DNA of 15,417 nucleotides from Verrucomicrobiales bacterium (GCA_002721895.1 PBLV01000049.1:1-15417), one strand, 5' to 3'. Positions 1 to 7,312 are shown, counted from the first letter of the stretch. Notes: generated by a model not told the origin, from the sequence alone. Made by a program: numbers and translations.

Positions 1-147
1 CTCCAGCGCTTGATCGGCCGGTTGCAGGTCGGCTGCCTTGGCAATGCGGCGCAGTATGTTTTGGTCGTGTAACAGGTTTTGCCCGAGCGCCTTAGAGAGG
101 CGCACGGATTCCTCATCGAGCGTGCTGCGCATTTCGCTGGGGTTCAT
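1..147 (-). CDS. rsmA: 16S rRNA dimethyladenosine transferase RsmA/KsgA, N-terminal fragment (cut at window edge)
   Basis: The first 49 codons are present; the gene continues beyond base 1. The family uses SAM to dimethylate two adjacent adenines near the 3' end of 16S rRNA, late in small-subunit assembly. The fragment carries the family's N-terminal signature: KALGQNLLHDQNILRRI at about residues 19-35, then AADLQPADQALE, which leads into the SAM-binding glycine motif expected just outside the window. The ATG at 147-145 overlaps the TGA of the upstream aminotransferase (146-144) in an ATGA arrangement, so translational coupling is likely. No Shine-Dalgarno sequence is needed or obvious. The call rests only on the N-terminus, but this motif is distinctive. 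Confidence 0.9.
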   Translation of the reverse strand, partial: MNPSEMRSTLDEESVRLSKALGQNLLHDQNILRRIAKAADLQPADQALE

Positions 148-1448
148 GCCATCACTTTCTGCAGCGCCACCAGCGCGCGCTCGAGTTGTTTTTCCGTAAT
201 CGTCAAGGGCGGTGAAAAGGTGATCACGTTGCCGTGCTCGCCCGAAGGCAGCAGAATGTAGCCGCGCTGCAGCATTTCCTTCACGGCGGACATGACGCGC
301 GGGCCTTCGCCTTCATCAAACGCCAGGCCGGCCATCAAACCGCGGCCGATATAACGCGCACCGGGGATGCTGATGCGGTTGCACATGGTTTTGAATTTCT
401 TCCCTAGCCGCCGCGCGTGGGTGATGAGTTTCTTTTCCTTCAACTCCTTGAGTTGCGCCAACGCCATCGCGCAGCCGACGGGGTGGCCGAGGTAGGTGCT
501 GGTGTGGATGGCTTCGCCTTCGCTGGCGGGCCACGCGCGGTCCATCACCGTGGCGCGGCCCACGCAGGCGCTGAGCGGGAAGCCGTTGGTGAGCGCTTTG
601 CCGAGGCAAATGATGTCCGGGTAACCCAGGCTTTGCTCGCAGGCAAACCACTCGCCGGTGCGGCCGAAGCCGGTATAAATTTCATCGGCAATCAACAGCG
701 CATGATGCGATTCGCAAAGGGCCTGCAGGTCACGGAGAAAAGGCTCGGCCGGCACGCGCAAACCGGCACGGCCCTGAATGGGCTCAATGAGCACGGCGCC
801 GATCGGATGTTTTTTGAAAAGTTTTTCAAGGTGCGCCACCGTTTCCTTGCGGGCGGATTCGGTCTCGGGGAAGTGCGCAAAATGGCTGAACTTGCCGAGT
901 TGTTTGCAAAAGGGGCTGCGGAAATGTTCGCGATGGGTGGTGTGCAGTGCGCCGTAGCCCAGCCCGTGATAGGCCCCGTCAAAAGCAATCACGCCGGGCT
1001 TGTTAGTGGCGAGCAGGGCGGTTTTGAGCGCGGCCTCCACGGCCTCGAAGCCGGAATTGCAAAAAATGGTTTTGCCGTGGCGTGGCGACATCTCGTGCGG
1101 CAGGCAGTGGTAATGCACGTGGCGAAATTCCGTGCGCGCCCAGCGTTCATAGGTGAGCTTGGAGAGTGCCCGCGCCAACTGGCCTTTAAGCGGATGCGGA
1201 TGCACATCGCCCATCGCGTGCGGCAGCTTGGCGAGTTGGGCCTGCCCGGCCTGGGTGACGCGCGGGTTGGCATGGCCGGTGGCGGCCACGGCAAAGGCGC
1301 CGGTGAGGTCGAGATACTTTTTGCCGTCCGTGTCCCACACGTGCACGCCCTTGGCGTGCTCCCAGACAATCGGCCACGAGCCGTCCTTCGCCAAGTGCGT
1401 GACGTTGCGGCTTTCGTATTGTTGCAGCAGCTTGAGGTGGGGATTCAT
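144..1448 (-). CDS. class III PLP-dependent aminotransferase, substrate unknown
   Basis: A complete 434-residue fold-type I aminotransferase of class III, the family of acetylornithine, GABA and similar omega-amino transaminases. Visible landmarks are NSGFEAVEAA (131-140), which binds the PLP phosphate, FDGAYHG (156-162), the cofactor aspartate in LLIADEIYTGFGRTG (D255), and the Schiff-base lysine in CLGKAL (K284). Length is normal. Near the N-terminus, TGAFAVAATGHANPRV matches the usual entry to the fold. I chose the ATG at 1448 because it overlaps the queE stop (TGATG) and begins a natural N-terminus; a start 27 bases upstream would lie inside queE. It sits between queE and rsmA with overlapping ends, so all three are probably cotranslated, although no pathway link is obvious. 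Substrate cannot be read from the sequence; it may act in amino-acid or polyamine metabolism. Confidence 0.9.
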   Translation of the reverse strand: MNPHLKLLQQYESRNVTHLAKDGSWPIVWEHAKGVHVWDTDGKKYLDLTGAFAVAATGHANPRVTQAGQAQLAKLPHAMGDVHPHPLKGQLARALSKLTYERWARTEFRHVHYHCLPHEMSPRHGKTIFCNSGFEAVEAALKTALLATNKPGVIAFDGAYHGLGYGALHTTHREHFRSPFCKQLGKFSHFAHFPETESARKETVAHLEKLFKKHPIGAVLIEPIQGRAGLRVPAEPFLRDLQALCESHHALLIADEIYTGFGRTGEWFACEQSLGYPDIICLGKALTNGFPLSACVGRATVMDRAWPASEGEAIHTSTYLGHPVGCAMALAQLKELKEKKLITHARRLGKKFKTMCNRISIPGARYIGRGLMAGLAFDEGEGPRVMSAVKEMLQRGYILLPSGEHGNVITFSPPLTITEKQLERALVALQKVMA

Positions 1449-2158
1449 CAAACGCCTTTTTGGTCCACGGGCCAAATATGTTTGTGTTGCTGAAGCTGAA
1501 AGCGCACGGGCAGGCGGTCGGCGGTGATGGCTTCGGCGAGTTCGCGGCGGGAAAGAGGCGTGTGGTCGGCGGGCACGGGCTTAAGCACGTCGCTGGCCTG
1601 ATCGCCCGCGAGCGGGTTCACCCATGAAAAGAGGACCTCGCATTTGCCAAAGAGTTGGCGGAGTTGATCCTTGGCCCAGGCGTAATCTTCGCGCGTGCCG
1701 ATTACGCATTTCATCTCATCGGTGGCGCGGAGGTGGGCGATGTTTTCGGCGAGATTTTTTTCGTGCTCGCCGCTGCTGGGGCACTTGAGGTCCACAATGC
1801 GATGCACGCGGGGGTCCACCACGCTGATGTCATGCGCGCCGCTGGTTTCCAGCAGCACGGTGAAGCCGCGATCGCACAGGGCGGTGAGCAGGGCGGGGGT
1901 TTCCTTTTGCAGTAAGGGCTCGCCACCGGTCAACTCAACCAGCGGCGGCTCGGGATAACCCTCGGCCAGTGCGTCGGTCTGTTCAAGAATCGCCTCGATG
2001 GTGATTGTTTCGCCGCCGGTGAAGGCGTAAGCCGTGTCACAATACGAGCAGCGAAGGTCACAGCCGGTGAGCCGAATAAACACGCACGGCAGACCAGCAA
2101 AGGTGCTTTCCCCCTGCAGGCTGAGATAAATTTCATGGACGCGCAGCGTGCTGCTCAC
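1448..2158 (-). CDS. queE: 7-carboxy-7-deazaguanine synthase (radical SAM)
   Basis: A 236-residue radical SAM enzyme that rearranges 6-carboxytetrahydropterin to 7-carboxy-7-deazaguanine, a step toward queuosine, the modified wobble base of several tRNAs. It shows the family start VHEIYLSLQGES (residues 7-18), then TGCDLRCSYCDTAY with the cluster-binding cysteines C33, C37 and C40 in CxxxCxxC spacing, followed by LTGGEPLLQ (76-84), the SAM-contacting GGE motif. Length is typical of QueE. The start is a GTG at 2158; no ATG in frame fits better and no Shine-Dalgarno sequence is visible. It is the first gene of the queE-aminotransferase-rsmA unit, and other queuosine genes (queC, queD, queF) are not in the window. 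It is divergent from the Rrf2 regulator across 91 bases. Confidence 0.95.
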   Translation of the reverse strand: MSSTLRVHEIYLSLQGESTFAGLPCVFIRLTGCDLRCSYCDTAYAFTGGETITIEAILEQTDALAEGYPEPPLVELTGGEPLLQKETPALLTALCDRGFTVLLETSGAHDISVVDPRVHRIVDLKCPSSGEHEKNLAENIAHLRATDEMKCVIGTREDYAWAKDQLRQLFGKCEVLFSWVNPLAGDQASDVLKPVPADHTPLSRRELAEAITADRLPVRFQLQQHKHIWPVDQKGV

Positions 2159-2223
2159 CGGGGAGGTATAGGGCGATTTCTTCGTGTCGGCGAGTCCGAT
2201 GACGCAGCCAAGACTGGCAGAGT

Positions 2224-2239
2224 TGTCCCGGTTGGGACA
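2224..2239. promoter_or_regulatory. inverted repeat TGTCCC-4-GGGACA in the queE/Rrf2 divergent gap
   Basis: A perfect 6-bp inverted repeat (TGTCCC at 2224-2229, GGGACA at 2234-2239) lies 10 bases upstream of the preferred regulator start and 66 bases from the queE start. Dimeric Rrf2 proteins bind dyad-symmetric sites and often autoregulate, so it could be an operator. The sequence does not match a consensus that I know for IscR, NsrR or CymR. Confidence 0.35.
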
Positions 2240-2244
2240 TACTA

Positions 2245-2261
2245 CGACAGTGAAGCTGTCG
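2245..2261. repeat. inverted repeat CGACAG-5-CTGTCG overlapping the Rrf2 start codon
   Basis: A perfect 6-bp inverted repeat (2245-2250 and 2256-2261) spans the GTG start at 2250. As DNA it could be a second operator half for the regulator. As RNA it would put the start codon in a short hairpin and could lower translation. Both readings are inference. Confidence 0.3.
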
Positions 2262-2669
2262 GTGAAAAGCGACTATGCGGTTCGAGCCATTTTGGAATTG
2301 GCCACGCGGGCCGAGGGAGGGCGGGCGCACCGGGCAGAGGATTTGGCGGCAGCGGTTGGCACTTCGGCTAATTATTTGGTTCAGATTCTCTTGGATTTAA
2401 AGGGGGCTGAATTGGTGCAAAGTGTTCGGGGCAAGCAGGGTGGTTATCGGTTGTCGAAGGCGCCCGATGAGATTTCGCTTGGGGCGGTTTTGCGGGCGGT
2501 GGAGGGAGAGGTTTTCGATGCACCGGCGTTGTCGGACGCAAATTGTCCACCCGCGTTACGAGAAGCGTGGGGGCAGTTGCGCGATGGGGCCAACGCGGCG
2601 GCGGATTCGATACACTTTGCCCGCCTCGCCGAAATCCATGCCCGTGGGCAGGAGATGTATCACATTTGA
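2250..2669 (+). CDS. Rrf2-family transcriptional regulator without an Fe-S cysteine triad
   Basis: A winged-helix DNA-binding protein of about 139 residues. The family N-terminus (M)KLSVKSDYAVRAILELA is followed by a helix-turn-helix at about 28-50 (AEDLAAAVGTSANYLVQIL) and the wing SVRGKQGGYRLSK at 58-70, where the RGxxGGY signature is clear. IscR and NsrR use three clustered cysteines to bind an Fe-S cluster; here only C99 is present, so cluster sensing is unlikely. I prefer the GTG at 2250, because homologues begin at MKLSxxxDYA; an ATG at 2199 or GTG at 2184 would add a tail unlike the family. It is divergent from queE and ends 7 bases from the convergent zinc-finger gene. Its targets are unknown; autoregulation or control of the queE unit is suggested only by position. 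Confidence 0.88.
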   Translation: MKLSVKSDYAVRAILELATRAEGGRAHRAEDLAAAVGTSANYLVQILLDLKGAELVQSVRGKQGGYRLSKAPDEISLGAVLRAVEGEVFDAPALSDANCPPALREAWGQLRDGANAAADSIHFARLAEIHARGQEMYHI

Positions 2670-2676
2670 CCGGGCC

Positions 2677-2898
2677 TCAGTCGATGCTCGTGGTTTTGCC
2701 GGAGACGGGCTTGTTCATCCCTTGCTTCGTAGGGTTCTTTTTACATTTCCGTACATGAAACCGGACGTTTGAAATGGGAAAGGATTTTTTGCAGTAAGGG
2801 CATTGTTCCTCTCCGCCACTGCAACCGACCCAAACTCCCCCGCTCAGCGGTGCCATGATTCCAGCGATCAGCATGCCTGCTAACAGTTGCTTCTTCAT
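2677..2898 (-). CDS. small exported protein with C2HC zinc-finger-like motif, function unknown
   Basis: I do not recognise a named family. The 73-residue product starts MKKQLLAGMLIAGIMAPLSGG, a typical signal sequence, and C26 in VWVGCSGG could be a lipidated cysteine, although the tryptophan at -3 makes an atypical lipobox. After it comes CPYCKKSF, then H48 and C52, giving C33-x2-C36-x11-H48-x3-C52. This resembles the short C2HC zinc fingers seen mostly in eukaryotic proteins, and the aromatic after the second cysteine (F40) also fits. The C-terminus is basic (KKNPTKQGMNK). A good GGAGG sits 6 bases upstream of the ATG, which supports real translation. It follows the YyaL-like gene by 56 bases on the same strand, so it may share its transcript. 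Metal binding outside the cytoplasm is inference. Confidence 0.75.
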   Translation of the reverse strand: MKKQLLAGMLIAGIMAPLSGGVWVGCSGGEEQCPYCKKSFPISNVRFHVRKCKKNPTKQGMNKPVSGKTTSID

Positions 2899-2904
2899 AA
2901 TCTA

Positions 2905-2909
2905 CCTCC
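2905..2909 (-). promoter_or_regulatory. Shine-Dalgarno GGAGG of the small zinc-finger-like gene
   Basis: GGAGG on the minus strand, 6 bases before the ATG at 2898. It is one of only two strong Shine-Dalgarno sequences that I find in the window and is the main reason to trust this small gene. Confidence 0.75.
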
Positions 2910-2954
2910 GCCGAAAATATAACACAGTCCGAGGGAGGGGAACAGGGGGAATTG

Positions 2955-5168
2955 TTAATTGCCGGACTTGGGCTGGATGAGCGGTGAGCCGCCTCCAGCT
3001 GGCTTGTTGCGCAAGGTGGCGGTCTTGTCGAGGTGGCCGTGGATTTCCTTGGCAACAGCGGTGGGCAGCTTACATTCCTGCCCGGAACAGATGAACACCA
3101 CGGGGCTCTCCTTGCCTGGCTTGAGAGTCCGGGCGAATTCCTCAACCGCTCCTGCAGTCCCAAGTACCACCTTGTTGGGTTGGTATATGCGATGCACAGT
3201 GCCGGCCAATTTTGCTGTCTGGGCATTGTCCTTCGGTCCCGCCACCACGGCACGCCATGGCTTGTGTCGCCAGAAATCCATCGCTGCCAGCATGTAGGGC
3301 AGGGAGTAGGGTTTCTCCTTCAACGTGCCGGCGTAAAAGCGCAGTGTTTTCTCGGCAGCCTTGGTGAAATCTTCGCGGCCGGTGATGGCGCCCAGCTTGA
3401 GCAGCGCCAACGTGGCCACGGAGGCTGCGGCTGGCTCTGCGCCATCGCGTTCCTCCTTGAGCCGGAGCAGCAGGTCATCCGAGCCTTCGTCGGTCCAAAA
3501 GCCACCGGTCTTTTCATCGTAAAAACGCTTCAGCAAACTCTCGGCCAAGTCGATGGCAAACTGGAGGTGAGCGGGATTGAGGGACGATTCGTACAATTCC
3601 ACCACGCCGCCCAGTTGAAACCCATAGGCGTGCAACAACTGCACGGAGTCCCGTTCGCCTTCGCGCCAGCGATGGTAGAGAGTCTTAGTCTTGGCGTCCC
3701 ACAGTTTGGCTTGAATGAACGCGAGGTTACTCTCTGCCGCCTTTAAATAATCCTCCTTGCCCAGCACGGAGTAGGCACGGGCCATGGCACCAAGCATCAG
3801 GCCGTTCCAACTGGAGAGCACCTTGTCATCCAGATGAGGGCGAACGCGCTTGTCGCGGTCCTTGTTCATCTTGGCCTTGGCACTGGCCAGCAGCTTTTCC
3901 TCGTCCTGGGATAGTTTGGGGTCAACGATGCTTAAAACATTCAGGTTCTTCAGCGGCTCGGGGTGGCTGTGATCCTCAAAATTGCCTTTCGCGGTGATTC
4001 CGTAGCGGCGGATGACTAGGGTGGCCTCCTCGGCGGTCAGCAGTTTTTCCAGTTGTTCCTTGGTCCAGCAGTAGAATTTGCCCTCATGACCCTCACTGTC
4101 GGCATCCTCGGCGGAGTACCAGCCGCCATCCTTGTGGGTCATGTCGCGGAGCACGTAGCGGATGGTGTCCGCGGCCACGTCGGCGTACTTGGGTTTGCCG
4201 CTCACCAGATAGGCGTCGAGATAGAGGTGGATGAGTTGGGCGTTGTCATAGAGCATTTTCTCGAAGTGTGGCACGAGCCATTCGCGGTCGACCGAGTAGC
4301 GCGCGAAACCGCCCCCGAGATGGTCGCGGATGCCGCCATCTGCCATCTCGTCGCAGGTTTTCAGGACCATGTCGATGGCCTCACGGTCGTTGTTTTCCAC
4401 GCCGTATCGCAGCAGCAGCGCCGGTTCGGAAGGCTGGGGAAACTTCGGGGCCCAACGGCCGGGTTGTCCAAAGCCGCCAAACTTTGGATCAAAAGTGCGT
4501 TTTACCACGGATGCGGCGGCGTCAAGATAGTCCGCCTTCAACTCGGGATCTTCCGGCGCTTCCATCTTGAGGTGTTCCCGAACGACCTTGGTTATGCGGT
4601 TGGCATCTTCGCGGAGACGCTTCTCTGTCGCCTCGTCGGCCCAAAGGTGGGCCACCCGTTGCGACAACTGCATGAACTGCGGCTTGGGAAAATATGTGCC
4701 GGCAAAGAAGGGCTTCTTGTCTGGCGTCATGAAAACCGACATTGGCCAGCCGCCGTTGCCCTGCGAGATGGCTACGGTGAAGGCCATGTAAATGCGGTCC
4801 ACATCGGGCCGCTCCTCGCGGTCGAGTTTCACGCAGATGAAGTGCTTGTTTAAAATCTTGCCCACGTCCTCATCCTCAAAGGATTCGCGTTCCATCACGT
4901 GGCACCAATGGCAGGTGGAGTAGCCGATGGACAGGAAGACCGGCTTGTTCTCCTTTTTTGCCTTGGCAAACGCCTCTTCGCCCCACGGATACCAGTCCAC
5001 GGGATTGTGCTTGTGCTGCTGGAGGTAAGGCGACTTTTCCTTTGCGAGCCGGTTGGTAAACTTGGGCTTGTCCACGGGAGTCTTTTTTTCCTTGGCTGGC
5101 AACAAGTTGTAGCCGATCCACGCCATGGAAAAGGCGGCCACACATGCGAATTTGCGCAGGGAAATCAT
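2955..5168 (-). CDS. exported YyaL/SPATA20-like protein (DUF255 thioredoxin-fold plus alpha/alpha-barrel)
   Basis: A 737-residue homologue of bacterial YyaL and animal SPATA20. The N-terminal DUF255 thioredoxin-like domain (about 38-200) has [21 protein letters not shown], the CHWCH motif at 86-90 and [10 protein letters not shown]. The rest resembles the six-hairpin (N-acylglucosamine epimerase/glycosidase-like) barrel, with [25 protein letters not shown] and [10 protein letters not shown]. The end, CSGQECKLP, matches the paired cysteines near the family C-terminus. The biochemical role of the family is not settled. Unlike most relatives it opens with a signal-like segment (RK at 5-6, hydrophobic 7-23), so it is probably exported or membrane-anchored. 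The ATG at 5168 has no Shine-Dalgarno sequence but has a promoter-like pair just upstream. The next gene downstream encodes the small zinc-finger-like protein. Confidence 0.93.
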   Translation of the reverse strand: MISLRKFACVAAFSMAWIGYNLLPAKEKKTPVDKPKFTNRLAKEKSPYLQQHKHNPVDWYPWGEEAFAKAKKENKPVFLSIGYSTCHWCHVMERESFEDEDVGKILNKHFICVKLDREERPDVDRIYMAFTVAISQGNGGWPMSVFMTPDKKPFFAGTYFPKPQFMQLSQRVAHLWADEATEKRLREDANRITKVVREHLKMEAPEDPELKADYLDAAASVVKRTFDPKFGGFGQPGRWAPKFPQPSEPALLLRYGVENNDREAIDMVLKTCDEMADGGIRDHLGGGFARYSVDREWLVPHFEKMLYDNAQLIHLYLDAYLVSGKPKYADVAADTIRYVLRDMTHKDGGWYSAEDADSEGHEGKFYCWTKEQLEKLLTAEEATLVIRRYGITAKGNFEDHSHPEPLKNLNVLSIVDPKLSQDEEKLLASAKAKMNKDRDKRVRPHLDDKVLSSWNGLMLGAMARAYSVLGKEDYLKAAESNLAFIQAKLWDAKTKTLYHRWREGERDSVQLLHAYGFQLGGVVELYESSLNPAHLQFAIDLAESLLKRFYDEKTGGFWTDEGSDDLLLRLKEERDGAEPAAASVATLALLKLGAITGREDFTKAAEKTLRFYAGTLKEKPYSLPYMLAAMDFWRHKPWRAVVAGPKDNAQTAKLAGTVHRIYQPNKVVLGTAGAVEEFARTLKPGKESPVVFICSGQECKLPTAVAKEIHGHLDKTATLRNKPAGGGSPLIQPKSGN

Positions 5169-5173
5169 GCCGC

Positions 5174-5202
5174 AGACTAGCCCGAAGAGAAGCCTTGTTC
5201 AA
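5174..5202 (-). promoter_or_regulatory. candidate sigma70-type promoter for the YyaL-like gene
   Basis: On the minus strand, TTGAAC (5202-5197), a 17-base spacer and TAGTCT (5179-5174). The -10 box ends 5 bases before the ATG, so transcription would begin at or beside the start codon, giving a leaderless or almost leaderless mRNA. The -35 box lies inside a small inverted repeat, GCCTTG-TT-CAAGGC (5192-5205). Confidence 0.4.
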
Positions 5203-5241
5203 GGCGCAACTGGGCGGGGCCCGGCTGCGAAGAAAGTGCGC

Positions 5242-5270
5242 TTGCCTTCGGCGCGGGCGGGCGGCAATAT
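5242..5270 (+). promoter_or_regulatory. candidate promoter for the dehydratase pair
   Basis: TTGCCT (5242-5247), a 17-base spacer and CAATAT (5265-5270). The expected transcription start is at about 5277, which is the GTG start codon itself. No Shine-Dalgarno sequence is present. Weak boxes in GC-rich DNA, so confidence is low. Confidence 0.28.
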
Positions 5271-5276
5271 GCGGGT

Positions 5277-6245
5277 GTGGCGTCTTCGGCTCTCATTACC
5301 GGCATCACGGGGCAGGACGGCTCCTATCTCGCCGAGTTCCTCCTAGGTAAGGGCTACCAGGTCCATGGCTTGGTGCGTCGGGCATCGACCGACAATTTAC
5401 AGCGCATTCGTCATTTGCTGGAACATGAAAGGCTGACCCTTCATTACGGGGACTTGACCGATGGCGGCGGGCTCACTCGTCTGGTGGCGGCCCTGAAACC
5501 GGCCGAGGTTTATAATCTTGCCGCGCAAAGCCACGTGAAAATCAGTTTTGACACGCCGGACTACACGACTGATGTCACTGCCGTGGGCGCCGTGCGGTTG
5601 CTGGAAGCCATTCGTTCGGCGGGCATTGAAACCCGTTATTATCAGGCCTCGTCCAGCGAGATGTTTGGCCAAGTGCGAGAGACACCGCAGACGGAGGCGA
5701 CGCCATTTCATCCCCGCAGCCCTTATGCCTGTGCCAAGTTGTTTGCTCACTGGATCACGATAAACTTTCGCGAAGCCTATGGTTTGCACGGGTGCAGCGG
5801 CATTCTCTTCAACCACGAGTCACCTCGGCGTGGTGAATCTTTTGTGACTCGCAAAGTCTCGCTGGCTGTTGCCCGCATCAAGTTGGGCCTTCAGGAAAAG
5901 CTGGCTTTGGGCAATCTGGAGGCCAAGCGCGACTGGGGTTATGCCAAGGAATATGTGGAAGCCATGTGGCTGATGCTGCAGCGGGATGAACCCGGTGATT
6001 ATGTCATCGCCACTGGCGAAACCCATACCGTGCGCGAGCTGACTGAGGTGGCATTTGATCATGTGGGGCTCGATTGGGAAAAATACACGGAGGTCGATTC
6101 CGCCTACTATCGGCCGGCCGAGGTCGACCTGTTGTTGGGCAATCCGGAAAAGGCGCGCCGGGATCTGGGATGGGAGGCAAAGACGAAGTTTGCTGATCTG
6201 GTGCGGTTGATGGTTGATGAGGATTTAAAGGCGCTCCAAGGCTGA
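5277..6245 (+). CDS. gmd: GDP-mannose 4,6-dehydratase
   Basis: A 322-residue extended short-chain dehydrogenase/reductase that converts GDP-D-mannose to GDP-4-keto-6-deoxy-D-mannose, precursor of GDP-fucose, GDP-rhamnose and related sugars. The NADP-binding start is [17 protein letters not shown] (7-23), then [14 protein letters not shown], whose two arginines fit cofactor 2'-phosphate binding. NLAAQSHV is at 80-87. Active-site residues are intact: SSSE (125-128, with E128 as the probable dehydration base), Y150 and K154 in YACAK, and [15 protein letters not shown] (179-193), a hallmark of this enzyme. It is near the short end of the family length range. The start is GTG at 5277. Its stop is one base from the ATG of a second homologue, so the two form an operon. 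No glycosyltransferase is adjacent. Confidence 0.93.
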   Translation: MASSALITGITGQDGSYLAEFLLGKGYQVHGLVRRASTDNLQRIRHLLEHERLTLHYGDLTDGGGLTRLVAALKPAEVYNLAAQSHVKISFDTPDYTTDVTAVGAVRLLEAIRSAGIETRYYQASSSEMFGQVRETPQTEATPFHPRSPYACAKLFAHWITINFREAYGLHGCSGILFNHESPRRGESFVTRKVSLAVARIKLGLQEKLALGNLEAKRDWGYAKEYVEAMWLMLQRDEPGDYVIATGETHTVRELTEVAFDHVGLDWEKYTEVDSAYYRPAEVDLLLGNPEKARRDLGWEAKTKFADLVRLMVDEDLKALQG

Positions 6246-6246
6246 C

Positions 6247-7209
6247 ATGACGCGTGCTTTCATCACGGGTATCACCGGACAGGACGGATCCTATCTGGCG
6301 GAACTGTTGTTGGGGCAAGGCTATGAAGTGCATGGCCTGATTCGTTCCGGGACAAAGATTGAGCAAACTCCCTTGGCACCCCACATGGATGTCCTTGGCC
6401 TGCACGTTGGAGATTTGGTGGACGGGCCATCCTTGGCGCGAGCGGTTGCCGCCGTGGCGCCTGACGAAATATATCACTTGGGCGGGCAAACCCACGTGGG
6501 AGGCAGCTTTGAGGCTGTGGAGGAAACATTGGTTGTCAACGGGTTGGCCACAGTGAGATTGTTGGAGGCTGTACGAGCTGGCTGTCCCAAGGCGCGTTTT
6601 TTTAACGCTGCCTCCAGCGAGGTGTTTGGATGCCCCTCCTCCAGCCCTCAGGACGAAGCAGTTCACTTTGCCCCTGTGACTCCCTACGGTTGCGCCAAGG
6701 CATTGGGTGCGCAGATGGTTCGCCAATACCGGGAGACTCATGGTCTCTATGCCGTCAACGGCATCCTGTATAACCACGAGTCGCCTCGCAGACGGGAGAG
6801 CTTTGTCACCCAAAAGATTTGCCGTGCGGCTGCGGCCATCAAGCTGGGCGGCCAGAAGGAATTGAGACTGGGAGACCTCGCCGCGGAGCGGGATTGGTCG
6901 GACGCGCGGGATGTTGTGCGTGGGGTGTGTCTGGCGCTGCGCGAACCTAAGCCGGCGGACTATGTTTTTGCCAGCGGCGAAACGCACTCGGTGCAGGAAG
7001 TGGTGGAGATTGCGTTTGAAACGGTGGATGTCGACTGGCGAGATTACGTCAAGCGCGACCAATCCCTCCTGCGCCCCGCTGAGCCAAACCGTTTGGTGGG
7101 CGATGCCTCCCGCGCGCGGGAGAAACTGGGCTGGGATCCGGAAACGGATTTTCGCACCCTGATAATCTCCATGACACACGCGGCCCTGCTTGATTTGCGG
7201 GATGAATGA
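6247..7209 (+). CDS. divergent second GDP-mannose 4,6-dehydratase homologue
   Basis: A 320-residue paralogue of the preceding gene, similar along its full length (a little under half identical by eye). It has [17 protein letters not shown] at 6-22, the catalytic set S123, E125, Y147 and K151 (YGCAK), and NHESPRRRESFVTQK (176-190), so it belongs to the dehydratase group and not to the reductase (Rmd) or epimerase-reductase (WcaG/Fcl) groups. It differs where the first copy is canonical: RSGTKIEQ replaces RRASTDN at the cofactor site, HLGGQTHV replaces NLAAQSHV, and RDWSDARD replaces the usual RDWG. Altered cofactor or sugar specificity is possible, as is a mixed oligomer with the first enzyme. 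The ATG at 6247 follows the gmd stop by one base, so coupled translation is likely. A strong hairpin follows the stop. Confidence 0.85.
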   Translation: MTRAFITGITGQDGSYLAELLLGQGYEVHGLIRSGTKIEQTPLAPHMDVLGLHVGDLVDGPSLARAVAAVAPDEIYHLGGQTHVGGSFEAVEETLVVNGLATVRLLEAVRAGCPKARFFNAASSEVFGCPSSSPQDEAVHFAPVTPYGCAKALGAQMVRQYRETHGLYAVNGILYNHESPRRRESFVTQKICRAAAAIKLGGQKELRLGDLAAERDWSDARDVVRGVCLALREPKPADYVFASGETHSVQEVVEIAFETVDVDWRDYVKRDQSLLRPAEPNRLVGDASRAREKLGWDPETDFRTLIISMTHAALLDLRDE

Positions 7210-7240
7210 GAATTTGCCGCGTGATTTATCGGCAAAAAGT

Positions 7241-7270
7241 AAAGCAGCCGGCTGGGGAACCGGCTGCTTT
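7241..7270 (+). terminator. hairpin after the dehydratase pair, probable terminator
   Basis: A perfect 11-bp stem (AAAGCAGCCGG at 7241-7251, CCGGCTGCTTT at 7260-7270) with an 8-base loop lies 31 bases after the stop. The arm ends in TTT but GGGG follows, so the U-run is short. An A-run precedes the stem. It probably works as a terminator or as an RNA 3'-end stabiliser. Confidence 0.6.
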
Positions 7271-7276
7271 GGGGAA

Positions 7277-7312
7277 CCAAGCTGGCTTGCGGGGATCAGG
7301 GGACCAGCTTGG
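7277..7312. repeat. second inverted repeat in the gap after the dehydratases
   Basis: A perfect 9-bp inverted repeat (CCAAGCTGG at 7277-7285, CCAGCTTGG at 7304-7312) with an 18-base loop, 6 bases after the first hairpin. No T-run follows on either strand. The octamer GGGGAACC occurs in the first loop (7254-7261) and again at 7271-7278, entering this second stem. Confidence 0.5.

Noticed and set aside
417..1493. 358-codon open frame on the plus strand
   Set aside because: It lies opposite the well-supported aminotransferase and queE end. Its translation has no recognisable motif, and long antisense frames are expected in GC-rich coding DNA.
2184..2249. Upstream starts (GTG 2184, ATG 2199) for the Rrf2 regulator
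   Set aside because: They would add up to 22 residues before the conserved KLSVKSDYA start and would put the TGTCCC-GGGACA repeat inside the coding region.
4053..4853. 266-codon open frame on the plus strand
   Set aside because: It is entirely antisense to the YyaL-like gene, whose motifs are unambiguous; composition is that of a mirror frame.
5277..7209. Reading the second dehydratase-like gene as a GDP-fucose synthase or Rmd reductase
   Set aside because: It keeps NHESPRR and the active-site glutamate of the dehydratase family, which the reductases lack.
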